Assembly (NCBI RefSeq): GCF_000299915.1
Contig: NZ_AMRI01000022.1
Coordinates: 1-64,000 of the forward strand
Reading direction: 5' to 3'
Source of the DNA: Gallaecimonas xiamenensis 3-C-1
GTDB lineage: Bacteria; Pseudomonadota; Gammaproteobacteria; Enterobacterales; Gallaecimonadaceae
DNA length: 64,000 bases
The notes beneath the pieces were generated by a model. The model was not told the origin of the DNA, searched no databases, and saw only the letters and a list, made by a program, of their open reading frames with translations. Below are positions 26,580 to 33,624 of this stretch, in pieces (the first letter of the stretch is position 1; each line of letters begins with the position of its first letter). The position numbers and the translations under genes are program-made.

Positions 26580-26870
26580 ATGGGCAAACCCGCCGCCACC
26601 ATCACCCATATGCATGTCTGCCCCAAGACCACGGGCACGGTTCCCCACGTGGGCGGCCCTATAGTGGTGGGCTCCTCCAATGTGCTGATTGGCAATCTGC
26701 CGGCCGCCCGGGTCGGCGATATGCTGGTCTGCGTCGGGCCGCCGGACAAGGTCAAAAGCGGTTCAGGCACCGTGCTTATCAACGGCAAGAAAGCCGCCCG
26801 CATGGGCGACAGCACCGATCACAGCGGCGTTATCGTGGTCGGTAACCCCACTGTGCTGGTCGGTGGCTGA
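26580..26870 (+). CDS. PAAR domain protein (type VI secretion spike tip), orphan
   Basis: 96-residue PAAR-repeat protein. These cap the VgrG spike of type VI secretion systems and can attach effectors. Seen: MGKPAATITHMHVCPK, VGGPIVVGSSNVLIGNLPAARVGD with repeat turns, GSGTVLINGKKAARMGDSTDHSG, and a Gly-rich end. His and Cys residues that hold the tip metal ion are present. The ATG has AAAGGA about 8 bases upstream. No vgrG, effector or structural T6SS gene adjoins it; the nearest candidate cargo is the lipase at 59087. It is divergent from the metal-sensor gene by about 180 bases. Confidence 0.88.
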   Translation: MGKPAATITHMHVCPKTTGTVPHVGGPIVVGSSNVLIGNLPAARVGDMLVCVGPPDKVKSGSGTVLINGKKAARMGDSTDHSGVIVVGNPTVLVGG

Positions 26871-26881
26871 AAGCCAAACGC

Positions 26882-26911
26882 AAAAAAGCCGCCCACTGGG
26901 CGGCTTTTTTA
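26882..26911 (+). terminator. Terminator after the PAAR gene
   Basis: AAAAAAGCCGCCC, loop ACT, GGGCGGCTTTTTTA. Placed just downstream of the PAAR stop and before the minus-strand tRNA 3' end. Confidence 0.9.
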
Positions 26912-26918
26912 TGGATTC

Positions 26919-26992
26919 TGGAGCGGGTGAAGGGAATCGAACCCTCGTATGCAGCTTGGGAAGCTGCCGTTCTACCATTGAACTACACCCGC
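26919..26992 (-). tRNA. tRNA-Gly, anticodon CCC
   Basis: 74-base tRNA read on the minus strand. The acceptor stem GCGGGTG pairs with CACCCGC, followed by discriminator T and an encoded CCA. The D arm contains AGTTCAATGGTAGAAC. The anticodon stem GCAGC/GCTGC closes loop TTCCCAA with anticodon CCC, and the T arm is GAGGGTTCGATTCCCTT. It is very similar to the E. coli glyU tRNA. No integrase or duplicated 3' end is nearby, so it is not marked as an attachment site. Confidence 0.95.
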
Positions 26993-27107
26993 GAGGAGCA
27001 CCGATTATAGGGGAAAACCGTCATAAGAAAAGCCCTTAATGTGCAACTGGTTAGAAGACGCGCAGCCCGTTAAACTGGTATGACTTGTTGGGAGAGAGGA
27101 ATAACCC

Positions 27108-27911
27108 ATGTCTTTTGATTTTACCGGTAAGGCAGTGTTTGTAATGGGCGGTACCAGCGGCATAAACCTGGGTATTGCCCAGGGCTTTGCCAAGGCCGGG
27201 GCCCGTGTTGCTGTGGCCAGCCGCAGCCAGGACAAAGTAGACGCAGCCGTGGCCACCCTGGGCCAAGGGGCCTTTGGTTTTAGTGTCGATGTCCGTGACG
27301 CCGAGGCGGTGGCGGCGATCTTCAAGGAAGCCCAGGCTCGCTTTGGTCAGCCCATCGACGTGCTGGTCAGCGGCGCCGCCGGTAACTTCCCGGCCCCGGC
27401 CAAGGACCTGTCCGCCAATGGCTTCAAGGCGGTGGCCGATATCGACCTGCAAGGCACCTTCAACGTCATGAAGGGGGCCTACCCTCACCTGGCTCGCCCA
27501 GGCGCTATCATCAATATCTCCGCGCCCCAGGCCTATGTGCCCATGGCGCTGCAGGTCCATGTCTGCGCCGCCAAGGCCGGTGTCGACATGATCACCCGCA
27601 CCCTGGCCATGGAATGGGGCCCAGAGGGCATTCGCGTCAACTCCCTGGTGCCCGGCCCCATCGCCGGCACCGAGGGCATGGCCCGCCTGGCCCCCACCCC
27701 CGAGCTGACCGCCATGGTGGAAGACTCGGTGCCCCTTAAGCGCAACGGCAGCCCCGCCGACCTGGCCAATGCCGCCCTGTTCCTGGCCTCGCCCCTGGCC
27801 AGCTATATTAGCGGTGTGATCCTGCCGGTGGATGGGGGCTGGTCCCTGGCCGGGGTGTCCAGCGCCATGGACGGCATAGCCCGGATGATGACCAAGGCCG
27901 GTCGCGGCTGA
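27108..27911 (+). CDS. Short-chain dehydrogenase, 2,4-dienoyl-CoA reductase (DECR)-like
   Basis: 267-residue SDR enzyme. The NADP-binding GGTSGINLGIA motif is near residue 14, and SGAAGNFPAPAKDLSANGF follows near 90. At the catalytic site the usual YxxxK is replaced: HVCAAKAG has Val where Tyr is expected. That change, and the segment VNSLVPGPIAGTEGMARL, match peroxisomal-type 2,4-dienoyl-CoA reductases, which use other residues. Such enzymes reduce dienoyl-CoA during unsaturated fatty acid breakdown. The gene stands alone with its own terminator; no beta-oxidation genes are close. Confidence 0.85.
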   Translation: MSFDFTGKAVFVMGGTSGINLGIAQGFAKAGARVAVASRSQDKVDAAVATLGQGAFGFSVDVRDAEAVAAIFKEAQARFGQPIDVLVSGAAGNFPAPAKDLSANGFKAVADIDLQGTFNVMKGAYPHLARPGAIINISAPQAYVPMALQVHVCAAKAGVDMITRTLAMEWGPEGIRVNSLVPGPIAGTEGMARLAPTPELTAMVEDSVPLKRNGSPADLANAALFLASPLASYISGVILPVDGGWSLAGVSSAMDGIARMMTKAGRG

Positions 27912-27912
27912 C

Positions 27913-27940
27913 AAAAAAGGCGCCCTGGGGCGCCTTTTTT
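27913..27940. terminator. Terminator between the SDR and coiled-coil protein genes
   Basis: AAAAAAGGCGCC, loop CTGG, GGCGCCTTTTTT, symmetrical, between convergent genes. Confidence 0.92.
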
Positions 27941-28203
27941 CATGAAGCTTTGGAGGCCGGGTCCAGCTCCCGGATCTTGTTGGACAACTGGTAGCCTTCG
28001 TCGGTGACGATGGCCTCCAACACCCGGATCCGCTCTTCCATCTTGGCGATCTTTTCCTGTAGCGCCTGGTTGCCTGCACCATTCTGGCTCTCGGCCTTGA
28101 TGCGGGTTTCCTGCAGCTTCAAGCGACGCACATAGGCATCGTAGAGGGTGCCAAAGCCGACACTTAAGGCGACTATGGCCACGACCATGGTAGTTCCGTC
28201 CAT
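27940..28203 (-). CDS. Small membrane-anchored coiled-coil protein
   Basis: 87 residues: one N-terminal membrane helix (MVVAIVALSVGFGTLYDAYV) then a charged helix with heptad spacing (ALQEKIAKMEERIRVLEAIV, about 50-69). The layout recalls PspB-type small stress proteins, but I cannot claim that homology. It lies 27 bases downstream of the DUF3192 lipoprotein on the same strand, so they are probably co-transcribed. Unknown function. Confidence 0.7.
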   Translation of the reverse strand: MDGTTMVVAIVALSVGFGTLYDAYVRRLKLQETRIKAESQNGAGNQALQEKIAKMEERIRVLEAIVTDEGYQLSNKIRELDPASKAS

Positions 28204-28230
28204 CCCTGTGACCTCCGTTAACTGTTGCGA

Positions 28231-28593
28231 TTAAAGGCGTTGCAGGGCCAGATCGCCCCACCCGATCAGTTTATCCGTATCGAAAATCAGCGGCGTACAT
28301 TCGTCCCTGCTGGTCATGCCGTCACCGTGTTTACGCTGGGTGCGGTAAAACAGCACCCGGTGGCCGTCGGTGAGCTGGTCGTCGAATTCCGGGGTACCCA
28401 GGCGGGTGACCACATCGGCCCGGCTCATGCCGGTGGACAGGCCAGCGATAGCGTCCCGGTTCTGGCGCTCCAGCTTGGTGTGGCTGCTGTTGCCCCTGTC
28501 GTCGTTGTCACCGTCGGCGATCACCACACAGGCAGAAAGGGGCAATACCAGCAGGGCAGCGGCGGCGAGTTTGACCAGGTTCTTATTGTTCAT
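28231..28593 (-). CDS. DUF3192 family lipoprotein
   Basis: 120-residue exported lipoprotein. A lipobox LPLSAC at about residues 16-21 predicts membrane anchoring. The mature part has the DUF3192 layout, AIAGLSTGMSRADVVTRLGTP (a SmpA/OmlA-like helix-strand unit), then VLFYRTQRKHGDGMTSRDECTPLIF and DKLIGWGD. Family function is not known. The ATG at 28593 is chosen because it opens the signal sequence; the frame extends 12 codons further without one. It precedes the coiled-coil membrane protein in a likely two-gene operon. Confidence 0.85.
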   Translation of the reverse strand: MNNKNLVKLAAAALLVLPLSACVVIADGDNDDRGNSSHTKLERQNRDAIAGLSTGMSRADVVTRLGTPEFDDQLTDGHRVLFYRTQRKHGDGMTSRDECTPLIFDTDKLIGWGDLALQRL

Positions 28594-28700
28594 TGCAGTC
28601 TCCTTGTTCTGACAGCGCAAACTATGCAATCACCTTGCCAACCATTAACATCATGTAATACAAAGAAATAGTTTGAAAAGGCAGTGCTAGAATTGGGTAA

Positions 28701-28721
28701 ATTCGCCACCCGTTGGCGAAT
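28701..28721. repeat. Perfect 8-bp inverted repeat in the ohrR upstream region
   Basis: ATTCGCCA, loop CCCGT, TGGCGAAT. There is no T tract, so it is more likely a protein site or RNA hairpin than a terminator. It lies 114 bases before the ohrR start and may belong to either divergent promoter. Confidence 0.5.
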
Positions 28722-28757
28722 CTGACCTAGGCTGTCAAAGGGTTTTGTCCGATAGTG

Positions 28758-28771
28758 GTTATAGCCATTAC
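28758..28771. promoter_or_regulatory. Weak OhrR-like operator before ohrR
   Basis: GTTATAGCCATTAC matches the perfect palindrome GTTATCGCGATAAC found before ohr at 11 of 14 bases. Its position about 64 bases before the ohrR start would allow autoregulation. Candidate only. Confidence 0.4.
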
Positions 28772-28834
28772 CGCAAGGCCATAAGCCCAGACTAAGGTAG
28801 ACTGCCTGCCTGAAGGCCAATACCGAGGTATGCC

Positions 28835-29281
28835 ATGAAAACGCCGGCATGTGAGTCACTTAAGCTGGATAACCAGCTCTGCTTCGCCCTTTATTCCACG
28901 TCCCTGGCCATGAGCAAGCTCTATAAGCCGTTGCTCCAGGACCTGGACCTCACCTACCCCCAGTACCTGATCATGCTGGTGCTCTGGGAAGAAGACGGCC
29001 TGACCGCCACCGCCCTTGGCCGCCGCCTGATGCAGGATCTGGGCGCCCTGAGCCCGGTGATCAAGCGCCTGGAAAGCCAGGGCCTGATTGAGCGGCGCCG
29101 CAGCAGCAAGGACGATCGCAAGGTGCACCTGCACTTGACCGAAGCCGGCCGGGCCATGCAAGCCAAGGCCGAGACGGTACCCCAGCAGATCCTCTGCGCC
29201 AGCCACCTGAATGTAGAAGATGCCGTCGCCCTGAAGAGCCAGTTGGAACTGCTGCGCCGGGCCCTGCAAGAGTCCATCTGA
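28835..29281 (+). CDS. ohrR: Organic-peroxide-sensing MarR-family regulator OhrR
   Basis: 148-residue winged-helix repressor. The N-terminal LDNQLCFALYSTSLAMSKLYKPLL is the OhrR signature, and Cys16 is the peroxide-sensing thiol. The TYPQYLIMLVLWEEDGLTATALG and VIKRLESQGLIERRRSSKDDRKV stretches form the DNA-binding wing. In the family, oxidation of the Cys by organic hydroperoxides releases DNA and derepresses ohr. Further Cys at residue 6 and in the C-terminal region (ILCASH) may allow two-Cys disulfide chemistry. Related operator-like sites precede itself, the hydrolase and ohr. Confidence 0.93.
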   Translation: MKTPACESLKLDNQLCFALYSTSLAMSKLYKPLLQDLDLTYPQYLIMLVLWEEDGLTATALGRRLMQDLGALSPVIKRLESQGLIERRRSSKDDRKVHLHLTEAGRAMQAKAETVPQQILCASHLNVEDAVALKSQLELLRRALQESI

Positions 29282-29300
29282 AAATACGATAGGGGTTATA

Positions 29301-29324
29301 GCGCAATTTAGTTATCGCAATAAT
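29301..29324. promoter_or_regulatory. OhrR-type operator before the alpha/beta hydrolase
   Basis: GCGCAATTTAGTTATCGCAATAAT. Its GTTATCGCAATAAT part matches the ohr palindrome GTTATCGCGATAAC at 12 of 14 bases, and both sites have a GCGC half-site about 10-11 bases earlier. It lies 70 bases before the hydrolase start. It is strong evidence of shared control, though not proof of OhrR binding. Confidence 0.65.
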
Positions 29325-29393
29325 CATTATCACAATAAGATTTCTCTCGTGGCCGCTACCAGGCCCCCAAATCAACCACGAGAGGAAATTGCC

Positions 29394-30407
29394 ATGAACG
29401 CCATCAACCGCATCCTGACCACCAGCCTGCTTGCCCTGAGTGTCGGCCACGCCTTTGCAGCCGGCTCCGAAGGGGTAGAACCCACCACCCAACAATTCCT
29501 TAATACCCTGGAACAGGGTGGTGGCAAGCCCCTGGAGCAGCTGAGCCCGGTTGACGCCCGCGCCGTGCTGACCGGTGCCCAGGCCGGAGCCACACTGCCC
29601 GCCGCCGACGTCTCCACCAAGACCATCAACGCCGACGGCCAGAATATCGAGCTGACCATAGTGCGCCCGGCGGGAAGCAAGGGGGTGCTGCCGGTGTTCA
29701 TGTTCTTTCACGGCGGCGGCTGGATATTGGGAGACTACCCCACCCACGAGCGGCTGATCCGCGACTTGGTTAGCCGCTCCGGCGCCGCCGCCGTCTACGT
29801 CAATTACAGCCCCTCCCCCGAGGCCCATTACCCTGTAGCCATCAACCAGGCCTATGCCGCCACCCGCTGGGTTGCCGAGCACGGCCAGGAGATCGGCGTC
29901 GACGGCAGCAACCTGGCGGTGGCCGGTAACAGCGTCGGCGGCAACATGGCGGCCGTGGTAAGCCTGATGGCCAAGGACAAGGGCACGCCCCATATCAAGT
30001 TCCAGCTGTTGCTGTGGCCAGTAACCGACGCCAACTTCGATACCGGCTCTTATAAAGAGTTTGCCGAGGGCCACTTCCTGACCCGCAACATGATGAAGTG
30101 GTTCTGGGACGCCTATACCACCAGCCCCGCCGAGCGCGCCGAGATCTACGCCTCGCCGCTGCGGGCCAGCCTCGCCCAGCTCCAGGGCCTGCCGCCGGCG
30201 ATGATCCAGACCGCCGAGAAAGACGTGCTCCGTGACGAAGGGGAAGCCTACGGCCGCAAGCTGGCCGAGGCCGGGGTCAGCGTCACCGCCATCCGCTATA
30301 ACGGCATGATCCATGACTACGGCCTACTCAACGCCCTGAGCCAGGTGCCTGCCGTCCAAGGCGCTATGGACCAGGCCGGCCTGGCCCTGAAAAACCACCT
30401 TAACTAA
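29394..30407 (+). CDS. Secreted alpha/beta hydrolase (HSL-type esterase) in the ohr locus
   Basis: 337-residue exported hydrolase of the hormone-sensitive-lipase group. A signal peptide ends near ALSVGHAFAA (about residue 22). The oxyanion-hole HGGGW is at residues 106-110, and the nucleophile Ser180 lies in GNSVGG. The acid and base appear as EKDVLRDEGE and MIHDYG near the C-terminus. The ATG at 29394 follows GAGAGGAAATT; an earlier in-frame GTG is not needed. It lies between ohrR and ohr, and an ohr-like operator precedes it, so it should be induced by organic peroxides. The substrate could be an oxidised lipid or ester; this is inference. Confidence 0.88.
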   Translation: MNAINRILTTSLLALSVGHAFAAGSEGVEPTTQQFLNTLEQGGGKPLEQLSPVDARAVLTGAQAGATLPAADVSTKTINADGQNIELTIVRPAGSKGVLPVFMFFHGGGWILGDYPTHERLIRDLVSRSGAAAVYVNYSPSPEAHYPVAINQAYAATRWVAEHGQEIGVDGSNLAVAGNSVGGNMAAVVSLMAKDKGTPHIKFQLLLWPVTDANFDTGSYKEFAEGHFLTRNMMKWFWDAYTTSPAERAEIYASPLRASLAQLQGLPPAMIQTAEKDVLRDEGEAYGRKLAEAGVSVTAIRYNGMIHDYGLLNALSQVPAVQGAMDQAGLALKNHLN

Positions 30408-30418
30408 GGCCGTCCCGC

Positions 30419-30444
30419 AAAGGGCCCCGTCAGGGGCCTTTTTT
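30419..30444 (+). terminator. Terminator after the alpha/beta hydrolase
   Basis: AAAGGGCCCC, loop GTCA, GGGGCCTTTTTT. It separates the hydrolase from ohr, which has its own operator and promoter region. Confidence 0.82.
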
Positions 30445-30500
30445 ATGGGCGCGGGGCGCCCATCGGAAAAGCCGCAGTCGGCTATCGACAAAACAGCTTT

Positions 30501-30525
30501 GCGCGATAATAGTTATCGCGATAAC
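30501..30525. promoter_or_regulatory. OhrR operator before ohr, perfect palindrome
   Basis: GTTATCGCGATAAC at 30512-30525 is a perfect 14-base palindrome. Together with GCGCGATAAT just before it, it also forms a second inverted repeat CGCGATAA/TTATCGCG. It lies 44 bases before the ohr start. The double arrangement suggests two repressor dimers. Confidence 0.72.
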
Positions 30526-30568
30526 ATCATTCCCGTAGCCAGTTAAATCACTTCAAGAGGAAACGACC

Positions 30569-30988
30569 ATGCAAGTACTTTACAAAGCCATCGCTACTTC
30601 CACCGGCGGCCGTGACGGCAGCGCCAAATCCTCCGACGGCGTCTTGGACGTCAAGCTGAGCACCCCCAAAGAACTGGGCGGCGCCGGCGGCGACGGCACC
30701 AACCCCGAGCAGCTGTTCGCAGCCGGTTACTCCGCCTGCTTTATCGGCGCCCTGAAATTCGTGGGCGGCCAGGCCAAGGTGGCGATACCGGCCAGCACCC
30801 AGATCCGCGCCGAAGTGGGCATAGGCCAGATCCCCGGCGGTTTCGGCCTGGACATCGACCTCTTCGTCACCCTGCCCGGCCTTGACCAGGCCAGCGCCGA
30901 GGCCCTGGTAGAAAAAGCCCACCAGGTCTGCCCCTACTCCAACGCCACCCGTGGCAACATCGAGGTCAGGCTGCACGTCGCCGTCTAA
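30569..30988 (+). CDS. ohr: Organic hydroperoxide resistance protein Ohr
   Basis: 139-residue thiol peroxidase of the OsmC/Ohr family. The two reactive cysteines are Cys57 ([10 protein letters not shown]) and Cys121 ([13 protein letters not shown]), both in their family contexts. The protein reduces organic and fatty-acid hydroperoxides, using lipoylated enzymes as electron donor in known members. CAAGAGGAAACG precedes the ATG. It is controlled by the palindrome upstream and followed by a strong terminator, so it is a single-gene unit in the OhrR regulon. Confidence 0.97.
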   Translation: MQVLYKAIATSTGGRDGSAKSSDGVLDVKLSTPKELGGAGGDGTNPEQLFAAGYSACFIGALKFVGGQAKVAIPASTQIRAEVGIGQIPGGFGLDIDLFVTLPGLDQASAEALVEKAHQVCPYSNATRGNIEVRLHVAV

Positions 30989-30998
30989 CCCCGGTCGC

Positions 30999-31027
30999 AA
31001 AAAAGCCCCGCTTAGGCGGGGCTTTTT
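30999..31027. terminator. Terminator after ohr
   Basis: AAAAAAGCCCCGC, loop TTAG, GCGGGGCTTTTT, 11 bases after the ohr stop codon. Confidence 0.92.
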
Positions 31028-31036
31028 CATGGCCAT

Positions 31037-31058
31037 AAAAAACCGCCCCAAGGGGCGG
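31037..31058 (-). terminator. Terminator of the PLP-lyase operon
   Basis: On the minus strand CCGCCCC, loop TT, GGGGCGGTTTTTT. It lies a few bases beyond the lyase stop, with the T tract on that strand. Confidence 0.85.
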
Positions 31059-31065
31059 CCTGGCG

Positions 31066-32223
31066 TCAGGCCAGGGCCTGGCGGATATCTGCAATCAGGT
31101 CGTCGGCGTCTTCCACGCCGATGCTCAGTCGCACCAGGTCGTCGTTAACGCCGGCTGCCGCGCGGGCTTCGGCGCTCATGGCGGCATGGGTGGTGCTGGC
31201 CGGGTGGCAAGCCAGGCTTTCCAGGTCCCCCAGGCTCACCGCCTGGGTAAACAGCTCCAGCTTGTCCAGGAAGCGGGCGCAGGCGCCAAAGCCGCCGTCC
31301 AGCTCGATGCTGATCATACCGCCAAAACCACGGCTGACATCCTTAAGCACCTCATGACCGGGGTGGCTGGCAAGGCCCGGATACACCACTTTCTTTACCC
31401 CGGGGTGGCTTTGCAGGAACTGAGCCAGCTGCTGGGCGTTGTGCAGGTGGGCGTCCATGCGCAGGGGCAGGGTCTTGACGCCGCGCTGCAACAGGTAGGC
31501 TTCCTGGGGGCCGATGGGGGAACCGATATGCTTGAGGGCCACGGTGCGCACCTTGGCCATCAGCTCAGTGCGGCCGGCCACCACGCCGGCGATGATATCG
31601 CCGTGGCCGCCCAGGTACTTGGTGCCGCTGTGCATCACCAGGTCGACGCCCAGCTGCAAAGGCTGCATCAGATAAGGGGTCAGGAAGGTGTTGTCACAGA
31701 CGCTGATGGCCCCCACCTTGTTGGCGGCCGCCACCACCTTACGGGGGTCGATGACCTTGAGGTTGGGGTTGGTCACCGTTTCAAACAGGATCACCTTGGT
31801 GTTGGCGCTGATGTTGTCCAGCAGCTCCTGGTCTGAACCGTAACGGGTCACTGTGATGCCGGCCCTGACCAGGGTCTGCTTCAAGAAGGCGTCGGTACCG
31901 CCGTACAAAGGGTCCACGAAGGCCACTTCGTCGCCGCTGTCGGCCAGGGCGTACATGATGGCCGACACCGCCGCCATACCCGAGGCCACCACCAGGGCTT
32001 CCTCGGCCCCTTCCAGGGCCGCCAGCTTTTGTTCCAGCTCGGCGGTGGTGGGGTTGCCAAAGCGGCTGTAGATAAAGCCGGGGTTCTGGCCGCCAAAACG
32101 GGCCTTGCCCTCTTCGGCGGTGAAGTAGCTGAATGTGCTGCTTTGGTAAACCGGCGTGGTCAGGGCGCCGGTTTGGGGGTCTACCTGTTGGCCCGCATGG
32201 ACGCTCAGGGTTTTAAATTTCAT
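31066..32223 (-). CDS. PLP-dependent trans-sulfuration enzyme (gamma-lyase/gamma-synthase family)
   Basis: 385-residue Cys/Met-metabolism enzyme. It has GALTTPVYQSSTFSY, the phosphate-binding YSRFGNPT, ASGMAAVSA, and the PLP lysine Lys202 in HSGTKYLGGHGD. Methionine gamma-lyases normally have a Cys in YGCT; here it is YGGT. That favours cystathionine gamma-lyase, gamma-synthase or O-acylhomoserine sulfhydrylase chemistry. Acting in the cytoplasm, it would make or break C-S bonds. It follows the oxygenase gene by 17 bases on the same strand, so it is the second gene of that pair. The start at 32223 has GGAG upstream and gives the family N-terminus. Confidence 0.86.
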   Translation of the reverse strand: MKFKTLSVHAGQQVDPQTGALTTPVYQSSTFSYFTAEEGKARFGGQNPGFIYSRFGNPTTAELEQKLAALEGAEEALVVASGMAAVSAIMYALADSGDEVAFVDPLYGGTDAFLKQTLVRAGITVTRYGSDQELLDNISANTKVILFETVTNPNLKVIDPRKVVAAANKVGAISVCDNTFLTPYLMQPLQLGVDLVMHSGTKYLGGHGDIIAGVVAGRTELMAKVRTVALKHIGSPIGPQEAYLLQRGVKTLPLRMDAHLHNAQQLAQFLQSHPGVKKVVYPGLASHPGHEVLKDVSRGFGGMISIELDGGFGACARFLDKLELFTQAVSLGDLESLACHPASTTHAAMSAEARAAAGVNDDLVRLSIGVEDADDLIADIRQALA

Positions 32224-32240
32224 TGTTGTCTCCGTCAAAC

Positions 32241-33254
32241 TCAGGCGGTGGCGCGCATCAGATCAGGGTAATGGCGCGCCGCCACATCGGTGTGGGAACG
32301 CAGTCGCCCTTTGAGGACGTTTTCCCCCACCTCGAAAAAGAGGGGGTTGGCCGGGTCGCTTTCCGGGCCCTTGGCTTCCGCCGCCAGGTGCGCCGGCAGC
32401 GCCAGGTGCGGCACTGTGCTGTCGAGGCGGGCCGCCATGAAAAAGGCGCAGGACAGGCGCTCTATGCCCGCCGGCGGGCTAACCACCCGGTGCAAGGTGG
32501 CCCGCAGGTAACCGTTGGAGGCCAGCTCCAACAGCTCACCGATATTGACCACAAAGGCCCCTTCGATGGGCTCGGCGCTAACCCAGCCCTTGTCGGTCTG
32601 TACCTCCAGGCCGGACTGGCCGTCCTGCATCACCAGGGTCAGGTAGCCAGGGTCCTTGTGGGCTCCTACCCCTTGGTTGCTGCTGCCCTGGGTTTGGCCC
32701 GGGTAGCGGATCAGCTTCATGTGCTGGTAGGGGCCGCCGTCGACGTTGTCGGCAAAGACGTCTTTGTCCTGCTCCAGGGCCTCGGCAAAGGCCTTGAGCA
32801 GCAGCACAGTGATGTCGCTCAGGCGCTGCTGCCAATCCAGCAGGGCGCCTTTTAGCGCCGGCAGGGCCGCCGGCCACTGGTTGGGGCCATGGAGCCGTTG
32901 CCAGGCATGGTGAATAACAGCAGGGGCCAGGGCCTTTTCTTCATTCATGATATCAAACTGCTCGCGCATATCGGGTTTGCCCCGGGTAATTTCACCCTGC
33001 ATGCGGGTATAACCACGAAAGTGCGGAGAATTAGCCATCTGGACTTCCAGTTTTTCTTTTTCCGGCAGGGCGAAAAAAGTCCGGGCCAAATCGAGAATGG
33101 CTTTTTGTTTTTCCAGCGCCAGGCCGTGGCCGGTCAGATAAAAGAAACCGTAGTCACGGGCCGCGCCACGCAAGGCTTTGAGGAAGGACAGGCGTTCCTC
33201 GGCCGAGCCATTGAGTTGGCTCATATCCAAAACGGGTAAGGCGGGCTTTTTCAT
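32241..33254 (-). CDS. 2-oxoglutarate/Fe(II) oxygenase, isopenicillin-N-synthase-like
   Basis: 337-residue oxygenase. An N-terminal DIOX_N region (LPVLDMSQLN; GFFYLTGHGL) is followed by the double-stranded helix core with the iron triad His199-x-Asp201 (GAHKDPGY) and His255 (TLHRVV). Further on is the RLS co-substrate motif (ERLSCAFF). It is closest in layout to plant and fungal type IPNS enzymes, which oxidise small molecules. The natural substrate is unknown. It shares an operon with a trans-sulfuration enzyme, so a sulfur-containing amino acid or peptide is a reasonable guess. The ATG at 33254 has GGAGG upstream; an earlier GTG is not used. Confidence 0.85.
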   Translation of the reverse strand: MKKPALPVLDMSQLNGSAEERLSFLKALRGAARDYGFFYLTGHGLALEKQKAILDLARTFFALPEKEKLEVQMANSPHFRGYTRMQGEITRGKPDMREQFDIMNEEKALAPAVIHHAWQRLHGPNQWPAALPALKGALLDWQQRLSDITVLLLKAFAEALEQDKDVFADNVDGGPYQHMKLIRYPGQTQGSSNQGVGAHKDPGYLTLVMQDGQSGLEVQTDKGWVSAEPIEGAFVVNIGELLELASNGYLRATLHRVVSPPAGIERLSCAFFMAARLDSTVPHLALPAHLAAEAKGPESDPANPLFFEVGENVLKGRLRSHTDVAARHYPDLMRATA

Positions 33255-33624
33255 CTTTACCTCCACATCAGGACCTGGCCCCGGGAAAAGAAACTCCCTT
33301 GGGAACCGGGATAGTAATTAGACAGCCCAAAGAGCGGAAATAGCCTTTTTTCATGCCTTAGAGAGAAAAAGGATATGAGGATGGCGGGATTTCTTTCCTT
33401 TTAAATGGATAGACGTCTGGACTGCAAAATAGATTCTTTATTTAAAAACAGCCATTTTTTGGCAAGTGTCTGGCAGGGCAGAAAAAAGCACCAAGATGCG
33501 GCCCTGGCCAAGCCGGGCAGCGAAGTGATAGCCGTACGCAGCTAAGGAAAAAGCAGCGCCTGAAGATGCAGCACCCGATGCTAGACTGGTTAATAAAAAA
33601 GCAGCTTCATTCAGAGGGATAAGA
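33255..33624. other. Divergent 370-base region without a gene
   Basis: Lies between the starts of the oxygenase and the chemotaxis-type gene and should hold both promoters. It is clearly richer in A and T than its surroundings (for example 33360-33450). It contains GAGGGATAAG as ribosome site for the chemotaxis gene. I see no strong palindrome or known operator. Confidence 0.5.

Noticed and set aside
26919-26992. tRNA-Gly as an integration site for a mobile element
   Set aside because: No integrase and no repeat of the tRNA 3' end is seen in the window.
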